From an uncultured Haemophilus sp. (lineage in GTDB: Bacteria > Pseudomonadota > Gammaproteobacteria > Enterobacterales > Pasteurellaceae), in contig NZ_CAJLNI010000016.1 of assembly GCF_905207935.1 (NCBI RefSeq), positions 1 to 22,317 on the forward strand: a DNA stretch of 22,317 bases, read 5' to 3'. The notes beneath the pieces were generated by a model, which was not told the DNA's origin, did not search any database, and saw only the letters and a list, made by a program, of their open reading frames with translations. Position 1 is the stretch's first letter; the number at the start of each line of letters is the position of its first letter. Below are positions 1-7,718 of the stretch, in pieces. The translations under genes were made by a program, and so were the position numbers.

Positions 1-784
1 CGCCCGTTTGTTTATCAATGCGGAACGTTAAACGAATCTTTCTACCAGAGCTAAATCCAAAGTTTTGACTTTCGATATGCGCTTTTAGACTAAATTTCGG
101 GCGTTCAAATTGCATCGTACTGACATTAACTGAAATAAATCGATGTAATGCAAGATGTCTAATCGCTCCACTCTCATATTGAACCACCAAATAAGTACTT
201 GGACCTTGCTGCACTAATGCAAGGGGTTTAACTTGAGCATCACGTATATTTCCATCATTCTTACGATAGCTCATGTTAATGTATTTATTATGATAAAGAG
301 CAATACTTACTTTATTGAATACTTCAGGATCAATCTTTGCAGGTAATAATGGCTGGCTAGTTGGAGCAATCCCTGCTTTATTCAACCACTCAGAGGCTTC
401 CTTTTTCTGATTTTTGCCATAAGCTAAGTTATATTCAGCCTGTTTAAAAAAACCGTCCATCGATTGCATAATATTGGTTGGCAAAATACCGGTTAAATAT
501 TGCTTTGCCAACATCAACACTAACGATTGTTGCTCGTTTAAAATTGGCATATCTAAACCTTTTGCATCGGGTTTCCAACGATAGCTATACGGTTTATCAT
601 TGGTATTGCAATCAATTTCAAACTGCTCACATAATGTATTCAATGCACGCTGAATACTGCGCAAATCGCGCTCAATACCTAATGCAAGCAATTTCTCTCG
701 CAGTTCTAATGAGCTGATTGAATAGTTTTTCGGAATTAAACGTAATAGTTCGAGGTGAAATTTTAGGGAAGATGATTCGGACAT
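1..784 (-). CDS. WYL-domain transcriptional regulator, 3' end beyond window
   Basis: The frame stays open from an ATG at 784 to the left edge, giving 261 residues with no stop, so the C-terminus is missing. Residues about 8-58 look like a winged helix-turn-helix of the DeoR/PafC kind (LRSIQRALNTL as recognition helix). Residues about 155-220 fit a WYL domain; the signature strand reads TYLVVQYESG, with T in place of W, followed by the usual Leu-His-Arg-Phe segment (LALHRF). Proteins of this family bind DNA and sense ligands or nucleic acid through WYL. The start is supported by GAGG about 5 bases upstream. The gene is downstream of the art operon on the same strand but separated from it by a terminator, so it is probably transcribed independently. 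Its target is unknown. Confidence 0.8.
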   Translation of the reverse strand, partial: MSESSSLKFHLELLRLIPKNYSISSLELREKLLALGIERDLRSIQRALNTLCEQFEIDCNTNDKPYSYRWKPDAKGLDMPILNEQQSLVLMLAKQYLTGILPTNIMQSMDGFFKQAEYNLAYGKNQKKEASEWLNKAGIAPTSQPLLPAKIDPEVFNKVSIALYHNKYINMSYRKNDGNIRDAQVKPLALVQQGPSTYLVVQYESGAIRHLALHRFISVNVSTMQFERPKFSLKAHIESQNFGFSSGRKIRLTFRIDKQTG

Positions 785-822
785 AATTGCCTCATAAATA
801 AAAATATTTTCTTTAATCATAT

Positions 823-856
823 AAAAAATCGGACAATTTTTAAACTGCCCGATTTG
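823..856 (-). terminator. Rho-independent terminator of the art operon
   Basis: On the minus strand a stem with arms CAAATCGGGCA and TGTCCGATTT (one mismatch) is followed directly by a run of T. It lies just after the artM stop and before the regulator gene. Confidence 0.75.
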
Positions 857-868
857 TTTCTATTTTTG

Positions 869-877
869 ACCGCACTT
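869..877 (-). repeat. DNA uptake signal sequence (USS)
   Basis: Exact 9-base core AAGTGCGGT on the minus strand, touching the artM stop codon. It is the Haemophilus-type signal that marks DNA for uptake during natural transformation. Confidence 0.85.
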
Positions 878-1560
878 TATGCCTTGGCGGTATCAATACG
901 TTCGAATGACAACACTTTATTTTCTAACTGACGGAGTAATAAAGTGGCAATACCAGTAATGATGAGGTAAATACCGCCTGCAATACCGTAGATAGTTAGC
1001 GCATCATATTCAGTACCGTAAAGTTGGCGAGCATATCCCATGATATCCATGATCGTAATGGTAGAAGCTAATGCTGTTCCTTTAAATACCAAAATAATTT
1101 CATTGGTATAAGAAGGGAGCGCACGTTTTAACGCATAAGGAATGAGAATTTTTAAAGTCTGCAGACGACTTAAACCTAATGCTGCACAGCTTTCCCATTG
1201 ACCTTTAGAGATCGCTTTTACTGCTCCATGGAATAATTGGGTTGAATAAGCCGCACTATTCAAAGCCAAAGCTAATGCAGCACAGAACCATGCATTGGAG
1301 AATAATCCCCATAATGGGCTGTCCACCAACCATTGGAATTGACCAGGGCCTGCATAAATTAAGAAAAATTGCACTAAAAGTGGGGTGCCTGTAAATAAAA
1401 CAAGGAACAAATTGACCGCACTTTTCACCAATTTATTGCCAATAGAAAGTAAGAAAGTTAGCCCTAACGCTAAGAAAAAGGCAATAAACAAAGACACAAC
1501 TGTAAGCAACAAGCTAGTCGGAATGCCTTGAGCAATCACTGCTAAATACTCTTGAAACAT
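877..1560 (-). CDS. artM: Arginine ABC transporter permease ArtM
   Basis: This is a 227-aa inner-membrane permease of the HisMQ family, last gene of the arginine importer operon. It has about five hydrophobic segments and the EAA loop that docks on the ATPase (ESCAALGLSRLQTLKILIPYA, about residues 123-143, with the family's A-A-x-G core). The N-terminal part with LLLTVVSLFIA and FTGTPLLVQ is typical of amino-acid permeases, and length matches E. coli ArtM (about 222 aa). Its ATG overlaps the artQ stop by one base (TAATG), which indicates translational coupling. With ArtQ it should form the transmembrane channel. The ArtM/ArtQ assignment rests on gene order; the permease family assignment is secure. 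Confidence 0.92.
   Translation of the reverse strand: MFQEYLAVIAQGIPTSLLLTVVSLFIAFFLALGLTFLLSIGNKLVKSAVNLFLVLFTGTPLLVQFFLIYAGPGQFQWLVDSPLWGLFSNAWFCAALALALNSAAYSTQLFHGAVKAISKGQWESCAALGLSRLQTLKILIPYALKRALPSYTNEIILVFKGTALASTITIMDIMGYARQLYGTEYDALTIYGIAGGIYLIITGIATLLLRQLENKVLSFERIDTAKA
1415..1423 (-). repeat. USS inside artM
   Basis: Exact core AAGTGCGGT (minus strand) within the artM reading frame; one of only three exact copies here that lie well inside a gene. Confidence 0.85.
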
Positions 1561-2231
1561 TATTCGACTCCCCGTTCAAATCGAGTGAAACGTAATTCTA
1601 ATTTGCGAATACCCGCTTGGCTGATCAAAGTAATCACTAAATAAATTAACGCAGCAATGCCATACCAAGTAAAAGGCTCGTGGGTATTTGTATTGATGTA
1701 TCCTGCTTGACGCATTAAATCATCTACCCCGATTAACGACACCAGCGCGGTATCTTTTAATAACACGAGCCATTGATTACTTAAACCCGGCAAAGCATGT
1801 TGCCATACTTGTGGCATGATCAAATTGATAAAGGTATAAGGACGGCTTAATCCTAAAGCAGCACCTGATTCCCACTGCCCTTTTGGAATAGCTTGAATCG
1901 CACCACGTAAGGTTTGTGAAGCATAAGAGGCAAAAATCAAAGACAATGCAAATACACCACAACCAAAGGCGCTGAATTCAATATACTCACCCGTCAGCAT
2001 TTCTACTATTTGGGTTGAACCAAAATAAATCAGTAGAACCACCAAGATTTCCGGTAAACCACGCAATAAAGCAATCACAATAGAAGCTGGCTTTGCAATA
2101 AATACATATTTATTCGCTTCTAAGGCGGTAAAAATAATACTGAGCAATAAACCGACAATTAACGAGCAAATAGCAAGCCCTAAGGTCATTAGGGCTGCAT
2201 GTCCAATTAATGTAAGATAATCATAAAACAT
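1560..2231 (-). CDS. artQ: Arginine ABC transporter permease ArtQ
   Basis: This 223-aa integral membrane protein is the second permease of the importer. It shows the HisMQ pattern: an N-terminal segment (LMTLGLAICSLIVGLLLSI), the LLRGLPEILVVLLIYFG block, and an EAA loop (ESGAALGLSRPYTFINLIMP, about residues 120-139). Length agrees with E. coli ArtQ (238 aa) and the Haemophilus protein. It starts 3 bases after the artI stop and overlaps artM by one base, so the three genes are translated as a unit. It works in the inner membrane with ArtM, powered by ArtP and fed by ArtI. Confidence 0.92.
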   Translation of the reverse strand: MFYDYLTLIGHAALMTLGLAICSLIVGLLLSIIFTALEANKYVFIAKPASIVIALLRGLPEILVVLLIYFGSTQIVEMLTGEYIEFSAFGCGVFALSLIFASYASQTLRGAIQAIPKGQWESGAALGLSRPYTFINLIMPQVWQHALPGLSNQWLVLLKDTALVSLIGVDDLMRQAGYINTNTHEPFTWYGIAALIYLVITLISQAGIRKLELRFTRFERGVE

Positions 2232-2234
2232 AGA

Positions 2235-2954
2235 TTATTTTGTCATCCATTTGTCATAGATTTTTTGGTATTCACCATTTGCTTTCACGGTTTCTAAACC
2301 TTTATTTAAGCTTTCTAGCAATTCTTTGCTCGATTTATTCACCGCGATACCTAAACCATTACCGAAATATTTTTTGTTAGTCACTTTCTCACCAACAAAT
2401 TGAATTTCAGGCTCTTTAGAAATCATATCAGACAATACGGCTGTATCACCAAAGATGATATCAATACGACCATTTTTTAAGTCTAAGATCGCATCTTGTA
2501 AGCTTGCATAAGATTTTGCATTATATTGCTTGGTTTCTGCTGCGGTATATTGTTGGAATGTTGTTCCGTTTTGAACACCAATTGTTTTTGCTGAAGCTAA
2601 ATCTGCTTTACCTTTTAAAGCCACATAACTTGCTGTGCTGTCATAATACGCATTAGAAAATGAAACTTGTTTTGCACGCGCTTCAGTAATATCCATTGCA
2701 GAAATTGCTGCATCAAAACGTTTTGCTTTCAAGCTTGGAATTAATGCATCAAAAGATTGGCTTTTGAAATGACAAGTCGCTTGGATTTCTTTACAAATTG
2801 CATTCGCTACATCCACATCAAAACCGATAATTTCACCTTTTTCATTCGTTGTTTCAAATGGCGGGTAGCTAGGCTCCATCGCAAAAGTGATTTCTTGTGC
2901 ATTCGCAGCAAAAGCTGAGCCCATTAACATTGCGGTTAAAAGTAATTTTTTCAT
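2235..2954 (-). CDS. artI: Periplasmic arginine-binding protein ArtI
   Basis: A 239-aa solute-binding protein (family 3, SBP_bac_3). Residues 1-19 form a signal peptide ending ANA-Q. The mature start EITFAMEPSYPPFETTNEKGE is the classic first lobe of amino-acid binding proteins, including the GFDVDVANAICKE segment. The motif DAAISAMDIT and the Arg that follows (ITEAR) fit the binding site for the ligand's alpha-carboxylate. It captures arginine in the periplasm and hands it to ArtQM. AAGGAA precedes the ATG at a good distance, in the 11-base gap after artP. The substrate could be another basic amino acid, but the operon structure and ARG boxes point to arginine. Confidence 0.93.
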   Translation of the reverse strand: MKKLLLTAMLMGSAFAANAQEITFAMEPSYPPFETTNEKGEIIGFDVDVANAICKEIQATCHFKSQSFDALIPSLKAKRFDAAISAMDITEARAKQVSFSNAYYDSTASYVALKGKADLASAKTIGVQNGTTFQQYTAAETKQYNAKSYASLQDAILDLKNGRIDIIFGDTAVLSDMISKEPEIQFVGEKVTNKKYFGNGLGIAVNKSSKELLESLNKGLETVKANGEYQKIYDKWMTK

Positions 2955-2965
2955 GTTGTGTTTCC

Positions 2966-3703
2966 TTATTCTGAGTGTGAAAGATATTGTTTAAATTGTT
3001 CGGTTTTTGGATTATCAAAGCAATCTGCACTGCCCATTTCAATAATCTTACCTTGTTCCATATAAACGACCTTTGTCGCCACTTTTTGTGCCACATTCAC
3101 TTCATGGGTCACAATCACCTGAGTAATACCCGTTTGTTGAAGTTCTTTAATGATATCAACAACTTGAGCTGTAATCTCTGGATCCAGTGCAGCCGTTGGC
3201 TCATCAAACAACAACACTTGCGGTTTCATCATTAATGCTCGAGCAATGGCTACACGTTGTTGCTGACCGCCTGATAAGTGAAGAGGAAAACGATCGGCAT
3301 GCTCTTCCAAACGTAAACGTTTTAAAAGTTCTAATGCATCTTTTTTCGCTTCTTCCTCGCTAATGCCTAACACTTTTTTCGGCGCTTCAATTAGGTTTTC
3401 AATCACCGTTAAATGCGGCCAAAGATTGTATTGTTGAAATACCATGCCCACATCTTGACGAAGTTGACGAATGGCTTTCGGATTATTATTCGCTTGAGAC
3501 AAATCAAAATGATTATTCGCAATATGCAATTCGCCAGAGGTCGGCACTTCTAATAAATTTAATGTACGGATTAACGTACTTTTTCCTGCGCCACTTGGTC
3601 CAAGTAACACCACGGTATCGCCTTCTTGTGCATCAAGATTGATATCAAACAATGCCTGTGATGAACCATAAAAGAAATTCAAATTTTTAACACTAATCGC
3701 CAT
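2966..3703 (-). CDS. artP: Arginine ABC transporter ATP-binding protein ArtP
   Basis: This 245-aa cytoplasmic ATPase powers the arginine importer. All ABC motifs are present: Walker A GPSGAGKST (35-43), Q-loop MVFQQYNLWPHLTV (87-100), signature LSGGQQQR (143-150), Walker B LLFDEP (164-169) and switch His in VTHE (198-201). Length and sequence pattern match the polar amino-acid importer ATPases (E. coli ArtP 242 aa). It is first in artPIQM, and its promoter is overlapped by an apparent ArgR operator at 3739-3777, so it should be repressed when arginine is plentiful. Confidence 0.95.
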   Translation of the reverse strand: MAISVKNLNFFYGSSQALFDINLDAQEGDTVVLLGPSGAGKSTLIRTLNLLEVPTSGELHIANNHFDLSQANNNPKAIRQLRQDVGMVFQQYNLWPHLTVIENLIEAPKKVLGISEEEAKKDALELLKRLRLEEHADRFPLHLSGGQQQRVAIARALMMKPQVLLFDEPTAALDPEITAQVVDIIKELQQTGITQVIVTHEVNVAQKVATKVVYMEQGKIIEMGSADCFDNPKTEQFKQYLSHSE

Positions 3704-3738
3704 ACTAAGTTTACTGCTATCCTCTCTTGATTTCTAAG

Positions 3739-3777
3739 AATGAATAAATATTACTTTTTAATGATTAATTATGCAAG
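3739..3777 (-). promoter_or_regulatory. artP promoter overlapped by tandem ARG boxes (ArgR operator)
   Basis: On the minus strand TTGCAT (3776-3771) and TAATAT (3753-3748) are separated by exactly 17 bases, a good sigma-70 promoter. Two ARG boxes lie over it: TGAATAAATATTAC (core 3741-3754) and TGATTAATTATGCA (core 3762-3775). Each matches 8 of the 10 fixed positions of the TGAAT-N4-ATTCA core. Box cores start 21 bases apart, so full 18-bp boxes would be 3 bp apart, the arrangement known for ArgR hexamer operators. The inference is arginine-dependent repression of artPIQM. Confidence 0.8.
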
Positions 3778-3786
3778 TATTTTTGT

Positions 3787-3814
3787 AAAAAAATCCCAAA
3801 AAAGTTTTTGGGAT
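3787..3814 (-). terminator. Rho-independent terminator of gmhA
   Basis: Minus-strand hairpin with arms ATCCCAAAAA and TTTTTGGGAT followed by TTTTTTT. It lies between the gmhA stop and the artP promoter. Confidence 0.8.
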
Positions 3815-3835
3815 CTTTAAATCATTGAATTTTAA

Positions 3836-3844
3836 ACCGCACTT
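3836..3844 (-). repeat. USS downstream of gmhA
   Basis: Exact core AAGTGCGGT on the minus strand, 8 bases beyond the gmhA stop. There is no inverted partner nearby, unlike the copies in the accessory region. Confidence 0.85.
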
Positions 3845-3852
3845 ATCGCAAA

Positions 3853-4437
3853 TTAGGCCTCTTTCGCCATCTCAAATTCAACTAACATCATCAAAATATG
3901 AATCACTTTGATGTGGATTTCTTGAATACGATCTGCATAACCGAAGTGTGGCACACGAATTTCAACATCCGCTAACCCTGCCATTTTACCGCCATCTTTA
4001 CCAGTCATCGCAATCACTTTCATGCCTTTTGCTTTCGCTGCTTCAATCGCATTTAAGATATTTTTAGAATTCCCAGAGGTCGATAATCCAAATAAAACAT
4101 CGCCTTCTTTACCCACTGCTTCAACAAAGCGAGAGAATACATATTCATAACCAAAGTCATTACTTACACAGCTTAAATGACTCACATCTGAAATTGCAAT
4201 TGCGGGATAACCAGGACGATTTTCACGATAGCGACCAGTTAGTTCTTCTGCAAAGTGCATGGCATCACAGTGAGAACCACCATTACCGCAAGATAATACT
4301 TTCCCGCCATTTTTAAAGCTTTCTGCTAATAATTTAGCTGCTTTTTCAATGAGTTTGATGTTGTTATCATCTGAAACAAACTTATTTAATACCTCTTGAG
4401 CTTCCACAAGCTCAGCTTTAATTTGATCAAAATACAT
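3853..4437 (-). CDS. gmhA: Sedoheptulose-7-phosphate isomerase GmhA
   Basis: GmhA converts sedoheptulose 7-phosphate to D-glycero-D-manno-heptose 7-phosphate, the first step of ADP-heptose synthesis for the LPS/LOS inner core. The frame extends upstream to 4479, but I choose the Met at 4437: it has AAGGAG at ideal distance, and the resulting 194-aa protein begins MYFDQIKAEL like E. coli GmhA. With this start the zinc/catalytic residues fall at the E. coli numbers: His61, Glu65, Gln172 and His180. The SIS-domain phosphate loop LSTSGNSKN is at 118-126 and the CGNGGSHCDAMHFAEEL block at 50-66. It has its own terminator and is divergent from the ligase gene. Confidence 0.95.
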   Translation of the reverse strand: MYFDQIKAELVEAQEVLNKFVSDDNNIKLIEKAAKLLAESFKNGGKVLSCGNGGSHCDAMHFAEELTGRYRENRPGYPAIAISDVSHLSCVSNDFGYEYVFSRFVEAVGKEGDVLFGLSTSGNSKNILNAIEAAKAKGMKVIAMTGKDGGKMAGLADVEIRVPHFGYADRIQEIHIKVIHILMMLVEFEMAKEA

Positions 4438-4596
4438 TTTATTCTCCTTAAAAATTAAAATTCGAGATAGCGTTGGCATTGTATAGCGTTCATTTCAAAT
4501 AATCTAGCGCTCTTTCTTATCTCTCTATTTTCCAGCTTACTTCTCATTATTTTGCGATACGAATCACAAATTCAATTAAAAACGCTGTAAAAAATG

Positions 4597-4605
4597 ACCG
4601 CACTT
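4597..4605 (-). repeat. USS in the gmhA-ligase intergenic region
   Basis: Exact core AAGTGCGGT on the minus strand, upstream of the ligase ribosome binding site (AAAGGAGAG). The rest of 4480-4636 holds the two divergent promoters, which I cannot place with confidence. Confidence 0.85.
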
Positions 4606-4636
4606 TTTAAACTCAAACAATTTAAAAGGAGAGATT

Positions 4637-5473
4637 ATGCGAGTAGTTTATTTATTACTTTGTATGCTATTCAGTCTGATAACTTGGGCAAATGATAGTG
4701 ATTTAATGCTATTAAGCACCTATGAGAACCAAGATATTCAAGGTTGGGTAATGTCAGAAAAATTAGATGGGATACGAGGTTATTGGGATGGCAAAGCGCT
4801 ATTAAGCCGTCAAGGATTACCCTTACCCGCGCCCGCCTATTTTACCGCTCAATTTCCGCCTTTTGCCATTGATGGTGAGCTATTTAGTGAACGTAATCAA
4901 TTTGAAGAGATTGCTTCTATCACGAAATCCCTTAAAGGTGATAATTGGACAAAATTAACACTTTATGTTTTTGATGTACCGAATGCCTCAGGCAATCTAT
5001 TTGAACGTATCAAAACCTTAGAAGATTATTTGAAAGCTCACCCTACTCCCTATATCAAAATTATTCCACAAATTCCAATCCAAGATAAAACGCATTTATT
5101 CAACTACTTACATGAAGTAGAAGCAAAAAAAGGTGAAGGAGTTGTGTTACGTAATCCTAACGCCCCTTACGAACGGAAACGCAGTACACAAATTTTGAAG
5201 CTTAAAACCGCTTATGATGAAGAATGCACTGTGATAGAACATCACAAAGGAAAAGGACAATTTGAGAATATACTCGGATCGCTCACCTGTGAAAACCATC
5301 TTGGAAAATTCAAAATCGGTTCAGGATTTAATCTGAGTGAGCGTGAAAATCCACCACCTATTGGCAGCACGATTACCTACAAATATCGTGGATTAACCAA
5401 CTCCGGAAAACCTCGTTTTGCCACTTATTGGCGAGAGAAAAATAAGAACGGTCAAAAACATTGCTATTTTTGA
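4637..5473 (+). CDS. Exported ATP-dependent DNA ligase (LigE/HI1182-like)
   Basis: A small 278-aa ATP-dependent ligase. Residues 1-18 are a signal peptide (hydrophobic VVYLLLCMLFSLITWA, then ND), so the enzyme is expected in the periplasm. Nucleotidyltransferase motifs are complete: motif I EKLDGIRG with adenylated Lys42, motif III LYVFDVP (109-115), motif IV EGVVLRNP (167-174) and motif V ILKLK (186-190). A short OB-fold follows and no extra domains are present, as in the Haemophilus influenzae enzyme HI1182, which is known to seal nicks with ATP. A strong AAAGGAGAG ribosome site precedes the ATG. A role linked to DNA uptake has been proposed for such exported ligases; nothing here proves it. 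Its stop codon lies inside the terminator hairpin. Confidence 0.92.
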   Translation: MRVVYLLLCMLFSLITWANDSDLMLLSTYENQDIQGWVMSEKLDGIRGYWDGKALLSRQGLPLPAPAYFTAQFPPFAIDGELFSERNQFEEIASITKSLKGDNWTKLTLYVFDVPNASGNLFERIKTLEDYLKAHPTPYIKIIPQIPIQDKTHLFNYLHEVEAKKGEGVVLRNPNAPYERKRSTQILKLKTAYDEECTVIEHHKGKGQFENILGSLTCENHLGKFKIGSGFNLSERENPPPIGSTITYKYRGLTNSGKPRFATYWREKNKNGQKHCYF

Positions 5474-5481
5474 CCGCTCTT
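5444..5481. terminator. Bidirectional terminator between ligase and thioredoxin genes
   Basis: Two 15-base arms, AAGAACGGTCAAAAA and TTTTTGACCGCTCTT, match at 14 of 15 positions around an 8-base loop. A T-rich stretch follows on both strands. The 3' arm contains the ligase TGA and a USS-like sequence with one mismatch, so the hairpin overlaps coding sequence. It can serve both convergent genes. Confidence 0.75.
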
Positions 5482-5499
5482 TTATGTTTAATAACTCAA

Positions 5500-5823
5500 T
5501 TATAGATGTTGATTAATAAACGCCGCTAATTGATTTTTTGGTAACGCACCAACTTGTGTTGCAACAAGTTGGCCATTTTTGAAAAGTAGTAAAGTTGGGA
5601 TACTACGTATACCAAATTGACCTGCAACTAATTGGTTGTCATCTACGTTGATTTTAACGATTTTTGCTTTACCTGCGAATTCAGGTGCGATTTCATCTAA
5701 AATTGGCGCAATCATTATGCAAGGGCCACACCAAGGTGCCCAAAAATCCACTAATACAGGGATATCTGATTGCACAACGGCAGTTTCGAAATCTGCATCA
5801 TTAATATGTAATACTTCGCTCAT
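5500..5823 (-). CDS. trxA: Thioredoxin
   Basis: This 107-aa cytoplasmic dithiol reductant carries the canonical active site WCGPC, with Cys32 and Cys35 at the same positions as E. coli TrxA. The FWAP strand precedes it, and the cis-proline loop reads RSIPTLLLF. Length is typical of a single-domain thioredoxin (108 aa) and there is no signal peptide. It donates electrons to ribonucleotide reductase, methionine sulfoxide reductases and peroxiredoxins. It is downstream of metB on the same strand, 117 bases away, with its own extended -10 element in the gap. AAGGAAAC gives the ribosome site. The symbol is by family; a second thioredoxin elsewhere in the genome is possible. Confidence 0.93.
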   Translation of the reverse strand: MSEVLHINDADFETAVVQSDIPVLVDFWAPWCGPCIMIAPILDEIAPEFAGKAKIVKINVDDNQLVAGQFGIRSIPTLLLFKNGQLVATQVGALPKNQLAAFINQHL

Positions 5824-5843
5824 TTTTGTTTCCTTATTTAATA

Positions 5844-5865
5844 AGGTGCTGACAAATCAACACCT
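5844..5865 (-). other. Hairpin in the thioredoxin mRNA leader
   Basis: Minus-strand AGGTGTTGA and TCAGCACCT pair over 9 bases (one G-U) around a TTTG loop. It ends about 10 bases before the AAGGAA ribosome site. No T tract follows, so it is not a normal terminator of metB. It could affect translation or mRNA stability; function unknown. Confidence 0.45.
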
Positions 5866-5879
5866 AGCGTTAATTGATG

Positions 5880-5897
5880 TTGTGCATGATAGCACAA
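5880..5897 (-). promoter_or_regulatory. Extended -10 promoter of thioredoxin inside a perfect dyad
   Basis: The minus strand has TGCTATCAT, an extended -10 (TGN plus TATCAT, 5886-5891), with no clear -35. The -10 hexamer is exactly the 6-base spacer of a dyad, TTGTGC-N6-GCACAA. A regulator binding this dyad would block the promoter; none is identified. Confidence 0.5.
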
Positions 5898-5940
5898 GGC
5901 ATATTGAATTGCACAGATTAGTCCGATTGGTAAAAACTAA

Positions 5941-7050
5941 TTATTTAAGTTGTGTAAAGGCCTGTAATAAATCGGCTTTGATGTCTTCCACATCTTCTAA
6001 ACCAACAGAAAAACGCAACAATGTGTTTGTAATACCACGGGCGACACGTTCTGCTTCAGGAATATCCATGTGAGTTTGGGTCGCAGGATAGGTAATAAAA
6101 CTTTCTGTACCGCCTAAGCTTTCCGCAAAGGTAATCAACTTGATTGATTTTAAGAACGTATTCACCCAATTTTCATCTTTCAAACGGAAAGACAGCATAC
6201 CGCCTTTGTTTGGATATAACACACTATCAATTTGTGGTTGTTCGCGTAAAAATTCCGCAATCGCCTTCGCATTGTCTTGATGGCGTTTCATACGTAATGA
6301 AAGGGTTTTCATTCCACGCACGGTTAACCAAGAATCGAATGGCGAAAGTACGGCACCTGCACCATTTTGAATATAGGCGATACGATCACAAAGTTCTTGT
6401 CCTTTTGCAATAATCAAGCCCACCAAACTATCATTATGACCCGCAATATATTTTGTGCCACTGTGGATTACAATATCCGCGCCTAAATCTAATGGACGAG
6501 ATAGCACTGGAGTTAAGAAGGTATTATCCACAATCATTAACAAATTGTGTTTTTTCGCTAATTTCGCAATTTCTGCTACATCACACTCTTCCATTAATGG
6601 ATTCGATGGGGTTTCAATAAAAATTGCTTTTGTATTCGCTGTAATAGCCGCTTCAATTTCAGCTAAAGAAGCGGTATTCACATAAACGGGTTTCACGCTG
6701 TTGTTATTTTTATAGGCAAAATCTAATAAACGATAAGTTCCACCATATACATCACTTGACACAATCCATTCATCAGGACCTTTAAATAGGTTCATCAACA
6801 CTTGAATTGCCGCCATGCCGGAGGAAAAGGCAAAACCACGATCACCATTTTCTAATTTTGCAACTGTATCTTCCAAAACACTACGTGTTGGGTTTTTTGT
6901 GCGGGTATAATCAAACCCTGTGCTTTCACCAATCCCATGGTGGCCATAAGCCGTTGAAAGATAAATTGGCGTAGAAACCGCACCTGTGCGCTCATCACTG
7001 CGATTTCCCGCTTGAGCTAATAATGTATCGATAGAATATTGTTGTGTCAT
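5941..7050 (-). CDS. metB: Cystathionine gamma-synthase / MetI-like trans-sulfuration enzyme
   Basis: A 369-aa PLP enzyme of the Cys/Met metabolism family. The PLP lysine is Lys200 in HSGTKYIAGHND, the phosphate-binding block is FSSGMAAIQ (75-83), the ring-stacking Tyr is in DVYGGTYR (100-107), and the cofactor Asp is in IVDNTF (173-178). The sequence resembles Bacillus subtilis MetI closely (for example NRSDE, STAYGHHGIGESTGFDY, and the C-terminal ESLGGTESFITYPATQTHMDIP segment). It should join an activated homoserine to cysteine (or sulfide) in methionine synthesis. The exact acyl donor cannot be read from sequence, and a beta- or gamma-lyase activity is not excluded. No MetJ box was seen upstream. 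It is monocistronic or loosely linked to thioredoxin. Confidence 0.9.
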   Translation of the reverse strand: MTQQYSIDTLLAQAGNRSDERTGAVSTPIYLSTAYGHHGIGESTGFDYTRTKNPTRSVLEDTVAKLENGDRGFAFSSGMAAIQVLMNLFKGPDEWIVSSDVYGGTYRLLDFAYKNNNSVKPVYVNTASLAEIEAAITANTKAIFIETPSNPLMEECDVAEIAKLAKKHNLLMIVDNTFLTPVLSRPLDLGADIVIHSGTKYIAGHNDSLVGLIIAKGQELCDRIAYIQNGAGAVLSPFDSWLTVRGMKTLSLRMKRHQDNAKAIAEFLREQPQIDSVLYPNKGGMLSFRLKDENWVNTFLKSIKLITFAESLGGTESFITYPATQTHMDIPEAERVARGITNTLLRFSVGLEDVEDIKADLLQAFTQLK

Positions 7051-7079
7051 AATTTACCTCTAAAACATGCAAAAATTTG

Positions 7080-7088
7080 ACCGCACTT
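7080..7088 (-). repeat. USS upstream of metB
   Basis: Exact core AAGTGCGGT, minus strand, in the 255-base gap between metB and the tRNA cluster. Apart from this and the tRNA promoter I see nothing in that gap. Confidence 0.85.
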
Positions 7089-7257
7089 TTCTTGATTTAA
7101 TGGCGAACAAAACGCTCCAATTTTGTCATAAAGCCACTCACGATAAAAGTAGAAATTGAAAACTCTGTGAAAATTATATTCTTGAGCCAAATTTTGCTGT
7201 AATTTCAACCGAAACGAAGATTTTTTCAACATTTGAATTTTTTTTTCAGATCTTCGA

Positions 7258-7285
7258 TTGACAGAATTTCAAATTCCCGTAAAAT
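7258..7285 (+). promoter_or_regulatory. Sigma-70 promoter of the tRNA cluster
   Basis: TTGACA at 7258-7263 and TAAAAT at 7280-7285, 16 bases apart. The -35 is a consensus match. The -10 ends 20 bases before the first tRNA, as expected for a stable-RNA operon. Confidence 0.75.
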
Positions 7286-7305
7286 GCACCGCACTAACAG
7301 CGTAT

Positions 7306-7381
<76 letters not shown>

Positions 7382-7400
7382 AACTTTCACATGATGCCCT

Positions 7401-7476
<76 letters not shown>

Positions 7477-7480
7477 ATTT

Positions 7481-7567
7481 GCCCGAGTGGTGGAATCGGT
7501 AGACACAAGGGATTTAAAATCCCTCGCCTTTCGAGGCGTGCCAGTTCAAGTCTGGCTTCGGGCACCA
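7481..7567 (+). tRNA. leuZ: tRNA-Leu(UAA)
   Basis: An 87-base class II tRNA starting GCCCGAG and ending with encoded ACCA. The anticodon stem AGGGA/TCCCT encloses TTTAAAA, giving anticodon TAA. The long variable arm (CGCCTTTCGAGGCG) identifies leucine. It begins 4 bases after tRNA-Gly copy 2 and is the last core gene before the accessory region. Confidence 0.95.
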
Positions 7568-7718
7568 TTCTTTATTCCAATCGAATGATCAATATCTCAT
7601 TTAATAATTAAGTATTTTATCCAAACTATTAAATAGAACTTCTATTCCGTTTCAAAAATTTTAGTTATCGTCTACACTTGAAATTATTTATTCCCAGAAA
7701 AACAATAATTTTTCCTAA

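Noticed and set aside
4438..4479. Longer N-terminus for GmhA
   Set aside because: The extra 14 residues lack a ribosome site, while the internal Met has AAGGAG and puts all catalytic residues at E. coli numbering.
7047..7232. Minus-strand frame of 61 codons upstream of metB
   Set aside because: It overlaps metB's start, contains a USS and an AT-rich region with no convincing ribosome site, and its composition is not protein-like.
7234..7248. MetR-like TGAA/TTCA site upstream of metB
   Set aside because: The half-sites are 7 bases apart instead of 5 and lie in a T run, so the match is probably accidental.
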